DNA from: an uncultured bacterium | GTDB taxonomy: Bacteria > Cyanobacteriota > Vampirovibrionia > Gastranaerophilales > Gastranaerophilaceae | Direction: 5' to 3' | Length of the DNA: 64,000 bases | NCBI GenBank assembly: GCA_902760645.1 | Contig: CACWHC010000014.1 | Location: 76,063-140,062 of the forward strand | Shown: piece after piece, positions 34,633 to 44,197 of the stretch | How the letters are laid out: every line of letters begins with the position of its first letter | How positions within the stretch are numbered: position 1 is the first letter of the stretch | Notes under the pieces: generated by a model | Seen by the model: the letters and a program-made list of their open reading frames with translations, nothing else | The model's database searches: none | Told to the model about the DNA's origin: nothing | Translations under genes and position numbers: made by a program

Positions 34633-35622
34633 ATGAAAAAATTTGTTTTATTATGTTCAATAATTTTGTCTGTCGGGTTTTTGCCTGCTTATTCCGTCGA
34701 TAGCGAAATGATAGAAGATTATATGGATATTGTTTCTAATGATTGTATATTAGGGGATTATGCAGATGCGGTTAAGTATTTGGATAAAGTTATGCAGCTT
34801 GACCCTCAGAATAAAGAGTTTAAAGAGTTAAAAGATTTGTTATATCAGTTGGGGACTCAAAACCAAAAATCTTTTATAACAGGTTATAATGCCGATTTAG
34901 ACAGAGCTATGGCATACAAACGGCTTGGGGACAGCTTAAATCAGGGGACTGTTTTAAAAGAGGCTGCTAAAAAAGGAAATTTCTGGGTATATAATGCTTT
35001 AGGTGATTATTTCAGAGATAATAAAGAGTATAAATCCGCAGTAGAAGCTTACTTTACGGCTTATCAGCTTGAACCGTCTTTCACGCAGGCTTTATTGTCA
35101 ATAGCTGCTTGTTATCTTGAATTGGGTGAATATGAACTTGTAAACGAACCTGTAAGAAGATTTTTGTATTTTAATCAGCAGAGTGATTTGGCGTATGCCC
35201 TCAGAGCAAAAGCATATCTTGCTTTGCACCAGTTGAATGACGCAGAAACCGAAATCGTAACCGCTTTGGCTTTAAAGGATGATATAGAATATCAATTCAT
35301 TCATGGGATGATATTATACAGAAAAGGAAATTACAATAAAGCTATTCAGGTGTTAAATAAGGTTGCGGAAGAAGTTCAAACGGCAGAAGTCTTTAAATAC
35401 TTGGGTCTAAGCTATTTAGGTAAAAAAGAATATTCAAATGCCATGTTAAATTTGGATAAAGCAATCATTCTATCTGATGATGATAAAGAATTAAAACAGA
35501 AGTATAATGAAACAAGAGAACTAATAAAAAATATTAATACCGAAAAGTTGCAAAACGAAGAGAGAACGGAAGTAAAGAATATTTATGAAAGCGAACCGAA
35601 AACGGAAGAACCTGAAAGTTAG
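34633..35622 (+). CDS. Secreted TPR-repeat protein
   Basis: 329 residues with a signal peptide (KKFVLLCSIILSVGFLPAYS) and about six tetratricopeptide repeats (for example YADAVKYLDKVMQLDPQN, YKSAVEAYFTAYQLEPS, YNKAIQVLNKVAEE, YSNAMLNLDKAIILS). Probably a periplasmic protein-protein scaffold. Its 3' end overlaps the next gene by 38 bp. A second TPR gene is at 37556. Confidence 0.85.
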   Translation: MKKFVLLCSIILSVGFLPAYSVDSEMIEDYMDIVSNDCILGDYADAVKYLDKVMQLDPQNKEFKELKDLLYQLGTQNQKSFITGYNADLDRAMAYKRLGDSLNQGTVLKEAAKKGNFWVYNALGDYFRDNKEYKSAVEAYFTAYQLEPSFTQALLSIAACYLELGEYELVNEPVRRFLYFNQQSDLAYALRAKAYLALHQLNDAETEIVTALALKDDIEYQFIHGMILYRKGNYNKAIQVLNKVAEEVQTAEVFKYLGLSYLGKKEYSNAMLNLDKAIILSDDDKELKQKYNETRELIKNINTEKLQNEERTEVKNIYESEPKTEEPES

Positions 35623-36583
35623 AAAAAAAGAATCTATGTTATCGCATGCCATAAGCGGGATGTTTACGATTATTTTGGCAGGACTTCTTGTATGGGGTTA
35701 TGAATGTTGTAGTGCAAGTGATTTAAAGTTTGCACAAGTTTCTGATGTACATTTTTCAACAAGAAATGTTAATACCACATTTAAATTAACTGCGGAATCT
35801 CCAAGAATTTTAGATGATGTAATAAATCAGATTAATGAAACTCCGGATATTGATTTTGTTATGTTTACGGGTGATTTGATAGATAAATCTTATGAAAAAG
35901 AGTTGACAGCGGTTTTACCGCATGTTGAAAAATTAAAATATCCGTGGTATTTCGTGTTCGGAAATCATGACCCGTGTGTCGGCGGTTATTTGACAAAAAA
36001 ATTATATATTGATATTTTGAGAAACCATAACAAAAACTTTACTGCAACAAAACCGTATTACTCTTTTGTTCCACAAAAAGGCTATAAGGTAATAGGTTTG
36101 GATTCCATAATTGATACAAGAATTACATCTAACGGTCAGATTGATGCGGAGCAGTTAAAATGGCTGGATGAGGAATTAAAAAATTCAAAGAAAGATATTG
36201 TGCTGATATTTCTTCATGTTCCTATTTTAGAGCCGTTTCCGAGTGAAAATCACAGACTCTTAAATGCAGGCGAGGTACAGTCTGTAATTGAGAAATATGA
36301 TAACCCGATAGCGGTTTTTCAGGGGCATTATCATGCCAACAAAATTACCCAGCGTGATAATGTTTTGTATGTTAGTTCTCCGTCACTTGTATCATATCCT
36401 AATGCTTTTCGTATAATAAGTATTAAAAATGAGAAAAAGAGAGTAATTTTTGATATTCAGCAAAGAGATACAAGACTGGAAAATGTCAAAACTCTTGCAA
36501 AAATGATGGTTTTTTCATCTAAATTGTATACAGGTGATGCAAAAGATCAAAACGGTGTTTATGAAATTAAAAAAAAGAGATAA
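35585..36583 (+). CDS. Membrane-anchored metallophosphoesterase
   Basis: 332 residues. Basic N-terminus, one membrane helix (ISGMFTIILAGLLVWGY), then calcineurin-type motifs: VSDVHFS, FTGDLID, FGNHDP, LHVPILE and FQGHYHANK. Active site faces outside the membrane. An ATG at 35636 would avoid the overlap with the TPR gene and still keep the helix, so the start is uncertain. Probably coexpressed with the hydrolase at 36596. Substrate unknown. Confidence 0.85.
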   Translation: MKANRKRKNLKVRKKESMLSHAISGMFTIILAGLLVWGYECCSASDLKFAQVSDVHFSTRNVNTTFKLTAESPRILDDVINQINETPDIDFVMFTGDLIDKSYEKELTAVLPHVEKLKYPWYFVFGNHDPCVGGYLTKKLYIDILRNHNKNFTATKPYYSFVPQKGYKVIGLDSIIDTRITSNGQIDAEQLKWLDEELKNSKKDIVLIFLHVPILEPFPSENHRLLNAGEVQSVIEKYDNPIAVFQGHYHANKITQRDNVLYVSSPSLVSYPNAFRIISIKNEKKRVIFDIQQRDTRLENVKTLAKMMVFSSKLYTGDAKDQNGVYEIKKKR

Positions 36584-36595
36584 TGAGGTTTTAAG

Positions 36596-37528
36596 ATGAG
36601 CGAATTTAAAATTAAATTCAGAGGAGTCAGAGGAAGTTATCCTGTTGTAAACAGAGATTTTATGGAGTACGGCGGAAATACTTCGTGCGTAGAAGTTCAT
36701 GTTGGCGGACATCTTATAATTCTTGATGCCGGAACAGGCATGATAAATCTTGGCGATGAATTGATGGAAGAATATATTATGTCAGGTTCGGGAAATAATG
36801 ACAGAAAACCTGTTAAAGCTGTCGTATTATTATCCCATATTCATCACGATCATATTCAGGGATTTACGTTCTTCAGACCTTTGCATGTTCGTTCAACTGT
36901 TGTTGACGTTTACGGAAACGTTAATTATAACGAAAATTTATCAGATGAGCTGGCAACATTATTGTTCGGAAAATCTTTTCCGTTAGATTTGGGCGATATT
37001 GCAGGTAACTTAAATATTCACGATATAAACGAAACTGATGCTATAATTTTGAAAAGAGGACAGGAGCCTGTTATTAAAAGAATAGAAACAGAAAAAGATT
37101 TGGAAGAAAATAAAGATAATGTTGTGATTACAAGTTATCGTTCGTATGCTCACCCTCAGGAAGGAGTTTTGATATTCAAGATTGCATATAAAGGCAAAAC
37201 TCTTGTATATGCTACCGATAAGGAAAGCTATTCGGGCGGGGACAGAAAACTTGCCAATTTTGCTCAGGATTGCGATTTAATTATTCATGACAGTCAATAT
37301 ACAACAGAAGATTATATGGATTCATTTGTGCCGAAACAGGGTTACGGACATTCAACATTTGATATGGCCATTGAATGCAGAAAACAATTGAATGCAAAAC
37401 GTATGGTATTTTACCACTATGACCCTTCTTATGATGATGCAAAGCTTAACCGTATAAAAGAAGAATATAAAAATAAGGATGTTAATTCCATATTTTCTTA
37501 TGAAGGGTTGGAAATTAATCTTTTATAA
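36596..37528 (+). CDS. MBL-fold metallohydrolase
   Basis: 310 residues. GVRGSYPV...YGGNTSCVEV...ILDAGTGM is the N-terminal signature of the cyclic-nucleotide-phosphodiesterase-like metallo-beta-lactamase group. The metal motif is SHIHHDHIQG. Later come VYATDKES and a His-containing VFYHYDP. No signal peptide, so cytoplasmic. Starts 12 bp after the phosphoesterase gene. Confidence 0.88.
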   Translation: MSEFKIKFRGVRGSYPVVNRDFMEYGGNTSCVEVHVGGHLIILDAGTGMINLGDELMEEYIMSGSGNNDRKPVKAVVLLSHIHHDHIQGFTFFRPLHVRSTVVDVYGNVNYNENLSDELATLLFGKSFPLDLGDIAGNLNIHDINETDAIILKRGQEPVIKRIETEKDLEENKDNVVITSYRSYAHPQEGVLIFKIAYKGKTLVYATDKESYSGGDRKLANFAQDCDLIIHDSQYTTEDYMDSFVPKQGYGHSTFDMAIECRKQLNAKRMVFYHYDPSYDDAKLNRIKEEYKNKDVNSIFSYEGLEINLL

Positions 37529-37555
37529 TTATATAAATAACAGGCAGGTTATTAT

Positions 37556-38119
37556 ATGAAAAAATTGTGTATAACATCATTAATAGTTTTGTCATTCTTG
37601 TCATCGGGTTATAAAATGACGGAATCTTATGTTATTGATTCGGAGCAAAATGCATATATTCATAACAATAAAGGTCTTATATATTTAAAAGAAAAATCTT
37701 ATTATCCTGCAATACAGGAATTTAAAATTGCAATTAGCTTATCTCCAAATACGCAGGCAAGTTCCGTGTTTTATAATAATCTTGGAGAATGCTACATGGA
37801 ACTTGGGCATCCTGAAATGGCACAAGATTGTTTTGAAAGAGCTTTACAACAATTTACATTAAATTTTAAATATTATCAGAATTTAGCTAAATGTTATTAT
37901 GATTTAGGTTATGCAGAAGAACAAATACAACATTCATATAATGACAAAAACCCCTTGGGAATGGTATTAAGAGGGCTTTTGTATGAAATGTCCGGTGATA
38001 AAGTTAGAGCAATTACTACTCTGGATGAGTTTACTTCAATTGAACCGGATTTGACTATAACTGAAGCTGTAAAACAACATATAAAAGAACTTGTAAAGCA
38101 AACTTACGAGGATGAATAG
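37556..38119 (+). CDS. Exported TPR-repeat protein
   Basis: 187 residues with a signal sequence (KKLCITSLIVLSFLSSGY) and three to four TPR units (AYIHNNKGLIYLKEKSYYPAIQEFKIAISLS..., FYNNLGECYMELG, YYQNLAKCYYDLG). Starts 27 bp after the MBL gene, probably the same transcript. A TGTTAAC-type half site lies just after the stop, similar to the one at 15127-15151. Confidence 0.8.
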   Translation: MKKLCITSLIVLSFLSSGYKMTESYVIDSEQNAYIHNNKGLIYLKEKSYYPAIQEFKIAISLSPNTQASSVFYNNLGECYMELGHPEMAQDCFERALQQFTLNFKYYQNLAKCYYDLGYAEEQIQHSYNDKNPLGMVLRGLLYEMSGDKVRAITTLDEFTSIEPDLTITEAVKQHIKELVKQTYEDE

Positions 38120-38228
38120 CGTGTATTTTATTGTGTTAACATTTCTTAACAGATTAGCAATAAATAATTTTGAAAATCTTTAAAATAAATGTATAATAAT
38201 ATTTAAGACAAGGAGATAATTGTATAAA

Positions 38229-38546
38229 ATGAAAAAAATTGCTTTAATATTAGGAATGTTATTAATTGCCCAATCTGCATTTGCAGGCGGAACAGTTTTG
38301 TTTTATAACGGTGGCGGATATACAGACGATTTGCAGTACGCTCAACAAACAGATCCGAATTCAACGTTGTATACAGCAGATGGTGTTTCCGGTGCAGTTG
38401 ACAATGCTGCAGGCAAGACTACTACAAAAAGAAAATTCCGTTTCGGTCGTCAGAGTTACAATGACCCTAACGTATATTGGAATTTTGGCAGAATTAACTT
38501 CGGTAACGGATTTACTTCTGTAGGTGGCGGCGATAAAAAATACTAA
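38229..38546 (+). CDS. Small secreted Gly/Asn-rich protein
   Basis: 105 residues from ATG 38229 (a TTG at 38220, closer to AAGGAG, is also possible). Signal peptide KKIALILGMLLIAQSAFAG, then a mature ~85 residues rich in Gly, Asn, Thr and Tyr. Probably a surface or periplasmic protein. No family recognised. 11 bp before the lpd-like gene. Confidence 0.7.
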   Translation: MKKIALILGMLLIAQSAFAGGTVLFYNGGGYTDDLQYAQQTDPNSTLYTADGVSGAVDNAAGKTTTKRKFRFGRQSYNDPNVYWNFGRINFGNGFTSVGGGDKKY

Positions 38547-38557
38547 TCAGGAATAAT

Positions 38558-39805
38558 ATGAATTTTAAATATGATTTAGGCATTGTTGGCAGTGGTCCTG
38601 CGGGATACACTGCCGCATTGCATGGCAGAAGAAAAGGGCTTAGCGTAGTTTTGTTTGAAAAAGCGGAAGTTGGCGGTGTATGTCTTAACAGAGGATGTAT
38701 TCCGACAAAGACTGTTTTGCATTCCGTTGAATTACTTGAAGAAGTTAAATCGGGCGAAGAATTGGGAATCTATGCACCTGATGTGAAGGCAGATTTTTCT
38801 AAAATCATTGAAAGGAAAAATCAGGTTGTTGCTAAACTTCGTAAAGGATTAGAGCTTAGTCTTAAAAACAGCGGTACCGTAATCATAAATTCAGAAGCAG
38901 CCTTAAAGGATAAAAATACAATTGAGGCAGGCGGAGAAGTATATTCCTGCGGTAAAATTATTGTTGCAACGGGTTCTGAACCGAGAACCTTTAGCGGTAT
39001 GGAAATTGATAACATAAATGTTTTAAATTCTGATGGTGTATTGAATTTAACAGAGCTGCCTAAAAGCATTGCTATAATTGGTTCAGGTGCAATAGGGATA
39101 GAATGGGCAAGAATTTTTGCGGGTTTGGGAGTTGATGTTACGGTTATTGAACTTGCGGAAAACCTTTTGCCTATTGCTGATACTGAAGTTTCAAAAAGAA
39201 TTGAGCGAATTTTTAAGGCTAAAAAAATTAAAGTATGTAAATCCGTTAAAGTAGACAGAATTGATAGTGAAGATGTTTGCAGAATTTTGTTGAATAACGG
39301 TAAAACACTTGAAGCAGAAAAAGTACTTGTGGCCGTCGGAAGAACTGTTCCCGATAAAACCAAAATAGACGGTGTTGATTATATCGGAGATGTTTGCGGT
39401 GAAATACAGCTTGCTCATTATGCATCAAAACAGGCTATAGAACTTATTGACGGTATAAAATTTGATAAAACGCTTGTTCCATCGGTAATATACGGTAATC
39501 CTGAAATTGCCTGGGCAGGAAAAAGAGAACAGGATTTAGATGAGGGCAGTTACCAAAAATCTACGATGTTAATTTCGGCTCTTGGAAAATCGCATTGTGA
39601 CAATTCAACAGATGGATTTATAAAGATACTTTCAAAAGACGGAAAAATAATCGGGGTGCATATTGTATCAAAAGAGGCATCAGCTTTGATACAGGAAGTA
39701 TTAATAGCAATGCAGAATAATATTTCTGTAGATAAACTAAAAGAAGTTTGTTTTGCACATCCTACATATTCGGAAGGGATTTTTGAAACTTTATTTGGGC
39801 TGTAA
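38558..39805 (+). CDS. lpdA: Dihydrolipoamide dehydrogenase-like flavoprotein (shortened)
   Basis: FAD/NAD disulfide oxidoreductase. FAD site GIVGSGPAGYTAALHGRRKG, redox pair GGVCLNRGCIPTKT, NAD site IAIIGSGAIGIEWARIF, and the C-terminal AHPTYSEG with the catalytic His-Glu pair. 415 residues is about 45 short of the family. The part between VAVGRTVPD and IGDVCGEIQLAHYAS has lost most of the segment usually holding the second FAD motif lead-in. It may still be active; no dehydrogenase-complex subunits are adjacent. Confidence 0.85.
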   Translation: MNFKYDLGIVGSGPAGYTAALHGRRKGLSVVLFEKAEVGGVCLNRGCIPTKTVLHSVELLEEVKSGEELGIYAPDVKADFSKIIERKNQVVAKLRKGLELSLKNSGTVIINSEAALKDKNTIEAGGEVYSCGKIIVATGSEPRTFSGMEIDNINVLNSDGVLNLTELPKSIAIIGSGAIGIEWARIFAGLGVDVTVIELAENLLPIADTEVSKRIERIFKAKKIKVCKSVKVDRIDSEDVCRILLNNGKTLEAEKVLVAVGRTVPDKTKIDGVDYIGDVCGEIQLAHYASKQAIELIDGIKFDKTLVPSVIYGNPEIAWAGKREQDLDEGSYQKSTMLISALGKSHCDNSTDGFIKILSKDGKIIGVHIVSKEASALIQEVLIAMQNNISVDKLKEVCFAHPTYSEGIFETLFGL

Positions 39806-39890
39806 AATTTTTTATATATTTGATAATTAATTGAAAAATGTTACAAGCTTGTCTTTTTTAAGAAACAATTGTATAATTCCCATAAGGATT

Positions 39891-40955
39891 ATGAAGAGGG
39901 GTATATTTTTAGCATTAATAATGTTTTTGACAGCCGGTGCAAGTTTTTCATCGGAAGTCAGTAATGTGCAAACGGCTCCTGTTCTTAAAAGTGACAGTAT
40001 TTATCAGTTACGTCCGAAATATGTAATTGAACAAACTGAACCTGTAGAAAAACCAACAGTTCAATTGCCTGAAAATGCACCGGATGCTGAGATTAAAAAC
40101 TCAGAAGAAAATGTGCAGCCAAAAGAGGAAGAGCAGATTAAAAAAGCTGTTGAGGAAAATGTTGTGAAACCTGTTGCTTCCGAGGCAAAAGCAGAACAAA
40201 AAGCAGAACAAAAAGTTGAAATTATACAAATTCCTGTAACACGAGAGGTATCTGAACAGCAAACTCAATTAAAGACTGAACAATCGGAAGATACTGCGGA
40301 AAAAGATGTTTCTTCTGAAAATAAAAATACCGAAGAAAGTATTAAAAAAGAAATTCCTGTTCCGGAAACAAAGGTGGAAGAAAAGGTTGAAAATGTTTTG
40401 CCTTTAAAAGAGATTCCGGCGGTACAGCCGCAGGAGGAACAGAAAATATTGCCTGTAATTCCGGCAGAAGTTCAGCAGGAAGAAAAATCAGCTGAACCGG
40501 ATGCTGATATAAAGGATGAACAAGTACAAAATCAGAATACTGATACCAAAGAACAGAAAAAACAAACTGAGATTCAAACCGAAGATAAAAAACCATCTCA
40601 TGCTAATGAATTACAAACAGCAGAGCCGGAGGAAAAATTTAGCGAATCGGAAGAATATTTACCCGTTTATAATACAGAGGAAATTGTTCCGGATTTAAAA
40701 AATGTAGATATGCCAAAACTGAAAATAAATCCCGTAAAAATTGTTCCGCTGAAAGTAGATTCAACAGGAAAAGTTGATTCAAGAATAAAACTTTTGAATT
40801 ATAAATCTTATGATGAAACCGATAAATATATAAAGAAAAATTTGACTTATACAAATAACGCAAGTGGTAATACAAAATCCAAATTACCTTTAAATATAAA
40901 ACCGTTGAATAATAACGTTAATTTAAGTATGGTAAATACAGCTAAACGATATTAA
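39891..40955 (+). CDS. Secreted Glu/Lys/Gln-rich repetitive protein
   Basis: About 354 residues from ATG 39891, which gives a signal peptide (KRGIFLALIMFLTAGASFS). The mature part is disordered, full of EQK/VEEK/QPEE-type low-complexity segments, with a more ordered basic C-terminus (KLKINPVKIVPLKVD...). Similar in style to the 6837 protein. Function unknown. Confidence 0.65.
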   Translation: MKRGIFLALIMFLTAGASFSSEVSNVQTAPVLKSDSIYQLRPKYVIEQTEPVEKPTVQLPENAPDAEIKNSEENVQPKEEEQIKKAVEENVVKPVASEAKAEQKAEQKVEIIQIPVTREVSEQQTQLKTEQSEDTAEKDVSSENKNTEESIKKEIPVPETKVEEKVENVLPLKEIPAVQPQEEQKILPVIPAEVQQEEKSAEPDADIKDEQVQNQNTDTKEQKKQTEIQTEDKKPSHANELQTAEPEEKFSESEEYLPVYNTEEIVPDLKNVDMPKLKINPVKIVPLKVDSTGKVDSRIKLLNYKSYDETDKYIKKNLTYTNNASGNTKSKLPLNIKPLNNNVNLSMVNTAKRY

Positions 40956-41041
40956 TATAGGTGAATGTTTATTAATAAAGTGATTTTTATTTTAATCTGT
41001 TTGGCTGTTGAAATTTATAATTTCAGGAGTAATATATTGGT

Positions 41042-41449
41042 ATGAAAAGTTTTATTATAAAAATAACGGCAATATGTTTTTTGTTGACAAGTACAGCTTT
41101 TGCATGGGGGTGGAACGACATAAAAAAGGCTTATGCGGAAAGTGAAGCTCCCGTACTTGCAGGTGTTAGTGCACAACACATATTGGTAAAGAATGCTGCT
41201 GACGCTGTTGCAATTAAAAAAGAATTAGATAATGGCGGCGATTTTGAATATTATGCCAGAAAATATTCAATTTGTCCTTCAGGTAGAAATGGAGGATATT
41301 TAGGATATTTTGAACACGGTCAAATGATTCCTGAGTTTGAAAAAAAAGCCTTTTCTATGGAAGTTGGTGAGATTTCAAATCCGATAAGAACGAATTACGG
41401 CTGGCACATAATACGAGTTGTTGATAAAAAATATGTAGAAAAATATTAG
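41042..41449 (+). CDS. Secreted parvulin-type peptidyl-prolyl isomerase
   Basis: 135 residues. A signal peptide (IIKITAICFLLTSTAFA) is followed by a single rotamase domain: AQHILVKNAADAVAIKKELDNGGDFEYYARKYS, then GGYLGYFEHGQMIPEFEKKAFSMEVGEISNPIRTNYGWHIIRV. Likely a periplasmic folding helper. Converges with rsmD, 5 bp between stops. Confidence 0.92.
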   Translation: MKSFIIKITAICFLLTSTAFAWGWNDIKKAYAESEAPVLAGVSAQHILVKNAADAVAIKKELDNGGDFEYYARKYSICPSGRNGGYLGYFEHGQMIPEFEKKAFSMEVGEISNPIRTNYGWHIIRVVDKKYVEKY

Positions 41450-41454
41450 TTGTA

Positions 41455-41997
41455 TCATAAATCGCTGTTTGATATGTTTTTTAAAAAGGTAATAAATTTA
41501 TCGCCGTATTTTTTCTGTCTGATTACTGTGTAATTGCCGAAATCAACGTCAGTTACATGTTCTAAAATAACTATATTCCCGGCAATATTTTTTATTGACT
41601 CGAGTGCTTGTTCGTAAATCCCTGCATAATACGGCGGGTCAATATATATAACATCAAATTTTTCAACAAATTTTTTAACTGTTTTTAAACTATCTCCCTG
41701 AATAAGTTTTAATTCAAAGTCATAATTCAGATATTTTTTGTAATTATTTTTTATCACCTGAATAATTTTCGGATGTTTTTCTATCCCGACAGCTTTTTTA
41801 AAACCTCTTGAAACAGCTTCAAGAGCCATAATACCCGACCCTGAGAACATATCAAGAAAACTTTTGTCATCAAAATCAATAATTGACTGCAGAGTATTAA
41901 ACACGCTCATTCGTACCTTGGATAGTGTCGGACGTGTTATATTTTCATCAGGTGCGGTTATTTTTTGTCCTTTAAATTTCCCTGCTGTTATATTCAT
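41455..41997 (-). CDS. rsmD: 16S rRNA m2G966 methyltransferase
   Basis: SAM-dependent enzyme acting on the small subunit. ATG 41997 is preceded by AGGTAAT and gives MNITAGKFKGQKI, the usual start of RsmD. Motifs: FLDMFSGSGIMALEAVSRG (SAM), IYIDPPYYAGIYE (DPPY catalytic motif). 180 residues, normal. Divergent from fixC. Confidence 0.94.
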   Translation of the reverse strand: MNITAGKFKGQKITAPDENITRPTLSKVRMSVFNTLQSIIDFDDKSFLDMFSGSGIMALEAVSRGFKKAVGIEKHPKIIQVIKNNYKKYLNYDFELKLIQGDSLKTVKKFVEKFDVIYIDPPYYAGIYEQALESIKNIAGNIVILEHVTDVDFGNYTVIRQKKYGDKFITFLKNISNSDL

Positions 41998-42052
41998 ATT
42001 ACCTATTTTACAATGAACAAAAAATATAGTATAATCAAAAGCGAGGGGTTTT

Positions 42053-43360
42053 ATGAACAATAATGGGAATAAAACAAACGTAATAATTGTAGGCGGAGGT
42101 CCGGCAGGTTTGTCGGCAGCAATTACTGTTGCCCGTGCAGGATTTGAAGCTATTGTTATTGAAAGAGGAAGTTTTTGCGGCAGTAAAAATGTTTTTGGCG
42201 GTGCAATTTACACGGAATCAGTAAAAGAACTTTTCCCTGAATTTGAACAGTCTGCTCCTTTGGAAAGAAAAAATATTGAACATAAATTCGCAATTCTCGG
42301 AGAAAATGACAGTACGATTGTTTCTTACAGAAATACTCCGGAAACACCTGTCAGTTACAGTGTTATAAGAGGCAAGTTTGACCGTTGGATGGCGGAAGAA
42401 GCCAAAAAAGAAGGGGTAATAGTTGCTGAAGAAACTGTCGTAAGAGAACTTATACAGGAACAAGGAAAAGTTATCGGTGTAAAGACCGAGTTGGAAGACT
42501 ATTATGCAGATATTGTAATCCTTGCGGACGGTGTAAATTCACTTCTTGCAAAACAAATTGGTCTGAGAAAAGATATTGAGCCAAAAGATGTAGCCGTGTC
42601 TGTAAAAGAAGTTATAAAAATTGATAAACAAAAAATTAATGACAGATTTTTAATTAATGATGATGAAGGCTGTATTTACACTTTATTCGGAGGTTCAATG
42701 CTCGGTAAACTCGGGTTGGGATTTGTTTATACAAACAAAGACAGCATAAGTATAGGGTTAGGAATTACTCTTGACGAGTTGAGCAACACGGGCATTAAGC
42801 CATACGAGCTTTTAGAAGATATAAAAGGTCATCCGTCAATTGCACCGTTGATTAAGGATGGGGAAATCGTTGAATATTCGGCACATCTTATTCCGGAGGG
42901 CGGATATAAGAAGATGCCTAAATTATCCTCTGACGGTGTTATGGTTGTCGGTGATGCCGCTATGCTCGTAAATAATATGCACTGGGAAGGGACAAACCTT
43001 GCATTAAAAAGCGGAATTTTAGCGGGTGAAACTGCAATTCTTGCATTAAAAGAAAAAGATTTTTCAAAAAAATCTTTGAAACGTTATGATAAAAAATTAA
43101 AACAATCATTCGTTATTAAGGATTTGTACACATACAGAAACCTTATGGATGTTATGCACAACAAGAGAAAAGTATTTATGGATATTTATTTTAAGAAAAT
43201 AAATGCTTTCTTTGAGATGTTTACATCTGTGAATGGTATTCCGAAACGTAAATTATATTGGCAATTTATTTGTGATTTTATAAAATCCAGAGGAATTTGC
43301 GGTTTGACCTCTGATGTTTGGGCAGTAGTAAAACTTGTGTGGAGTGTATTAATAAAATGA
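42053..43360 (+). CDS. fixC: FixC-type flavoprotein (ETF-quinone oxidoreductase-like)
   Basis: Moves electrons from an electron-transfer flavoprotein to quinone. 435 residues. FAD motif VIIVGGGPAGLSAAITVARAG, then GGAIY, ADGVNSLLAKQIGL, VVGDAAMLVNNMHWEGTNLA near the C-terminal third. It overlaps fixX by ATGA, the normal fixCX order. The fixAB partners are not in the window. Confidence 0.92.
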   Translation: MNNNGNKTNVIIVGGGPAGLSAAITVARAGFEAIVIERGSFCGSKNVFGGAIYTESVKELFPEFEQSAPLERKNIEHKFAILGENDSTIVSYRNTPETPVSYSVIRGKFDRWMAEEAKKEGVIVAEETVVRELIQEQGKVIGVKTELEDYYADIVILADGVNSLLAKQIGLRKDIEPKDVAVSVKEVIKIDKQKINDRFLINDDEGCIYTLFGGSMLGKLGLGFVYTNKDSISIGLGITLDELSNTGIKPYELLEDIKGHPSIAPLIKDGEIVEYSAHLIPEGGYKKMPKLSSDGVMVVGDAAMLVNNMHWEGTNLALKSGILAGETAILALKEKDFSKKSLKRYDKKLKQSFVIKDLYTYRNLMDVMHNKRKVFMDIYFKKINAFFEMFTSVNGIPKRKLYWQFICDFIKSRGICGLTSDVWAVVKLVWSVLIK

Positions 43361-43632
43361 ATTTAGACAAAAATTTGGCAACATTAAAATATACACCTGA
43401 TACAAAATCTCATCTTCAACCTTGTAGTGAAGATTGCAGGGTTTGTAAAAACAGACCTTGCATAAATGCTTGTCCGGCAGGGGTTTATGAGTGGCTTGAA
43501 GATAAACAAAAATTACTTGTAAAATACGAAAATTGCCTTGAATGCGGTGCTTGTAGAATAATTTGTGAAAAAAAATCACTTAAATGGGAATATCCAAAAG
43601 GTACAAAAGGCGTAGTATTTAAAAAAGGATAA
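43357..43632 (+). CDS. fixX: FixX-type ferredoxin
   Basis: 91 residues. The ATG overlaps the fixC stop (ATGA), so it is translationally coupled. Cys ligands C(S)EDCRVCKNRPC.NACP and CLECGACRIICEKKSL fit the FixX fold, with one 4Fe-4S site likely. Partners fixC at the membrane. Confidence 0.9.
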   Translation: MNLDKNLATLKYTPDTKSHLQPCSEDCRVCKNRPCINACPAGVYEWLEDKQKLLVKYENCLECGACRIICEKKSLKWEYPKGTKGVVFKKG

Positions 43633-43665
43633 ATTTATTTTATAAAACCATAAAGGAGAATAGGT

Positions 43666-44034
43666 ATGAAAGAACAGTACACAAACCAACACAGAAGATG
43701 GTATGACAAAGACCCTGTATTATCACAGGCAATTTCTACACTTGAACACAGTGATGATGAAACTCAGATTAAAGTCGCATTAAATCTTATCAAAATTATT
43801 ATCGAACACAATATTGAAGATGAGCAGTTTGAGGCAGTGGAAGATATTATTAATGCGGTAGGTTCAGGCTTAGATGACAACAGAAAAGGCCGTTGGTATG
43901 ATATTGATTCGACCGTCAGAACTGCTATGAATATGCTTCAGAATTGTCCGGAGGCAACCCAAAGAATTATTGCAAAAGAAATGGCGAAAATGGTTGTCGA
44001 CAAAATTAATGATGACGGCGAGGAAGAAGAATAA
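43666..44034 (+). CDS. Duplicated RWYD-motif hypothetical protein
   Basis: 122 residues built of two similar halves: RRWYDKDPVLSQAISTL and GRWYDIDSTVRTAMNML each begin an all-helical segment. Acidic C-terminus. No family recognised. AAAGGAGAATAGGT precedes the ATG, and it follows fixX after 33 bp. Confidence 0.7.
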   Translation: MKEQYTNQHRRWYDKDPVLSQAISTLEHSDDETQIKVALNLIKIIIEHNIEDEQFEAVEDIINAVGSGLDDNRKGRWYDIDSTVRTAMNMLQNCPEATQRIIAKEMAKMVVDKINDDGEEEE

Positions 44035-44056
44035 GTAAACATAAGCTGTATTACAT

Positions 44057-44084
44057 AAAACACCGCTGTTTAGTGCGGTGTTTT
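44057..44084. terminator. Terminator between the RWYD gene and prepilin gene 2
   Basis: AAAACACCGC pairs with GCGGTGTTTT around an 8-nt loop. Confidence 0.85.
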
Positions 44085-44134
44085 ATTGTGCGAAAGATTT
44101 TTAAATCAAATAAAATTATTGACTGTACAATGAC

Positions 44135-44162
44135 TTGAAAAAATTGAAAAATAGTTTATAAT
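44135..44162 (+). promoter_or_regulatory. Sigma-70-type promoter of prepilin gene 2
   Basis: TTGAAA (44135-44140) and TATAAT (44157-44162) are 16 bp apart, 36 bp before the ATG. Only one promoter unit is present here, unlike prepilin gene 1. Confidence 0.65.
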
Positions 44163-44197
44163 GGTAATAAAATTAGAAAATATCGGAGGACGTTATC

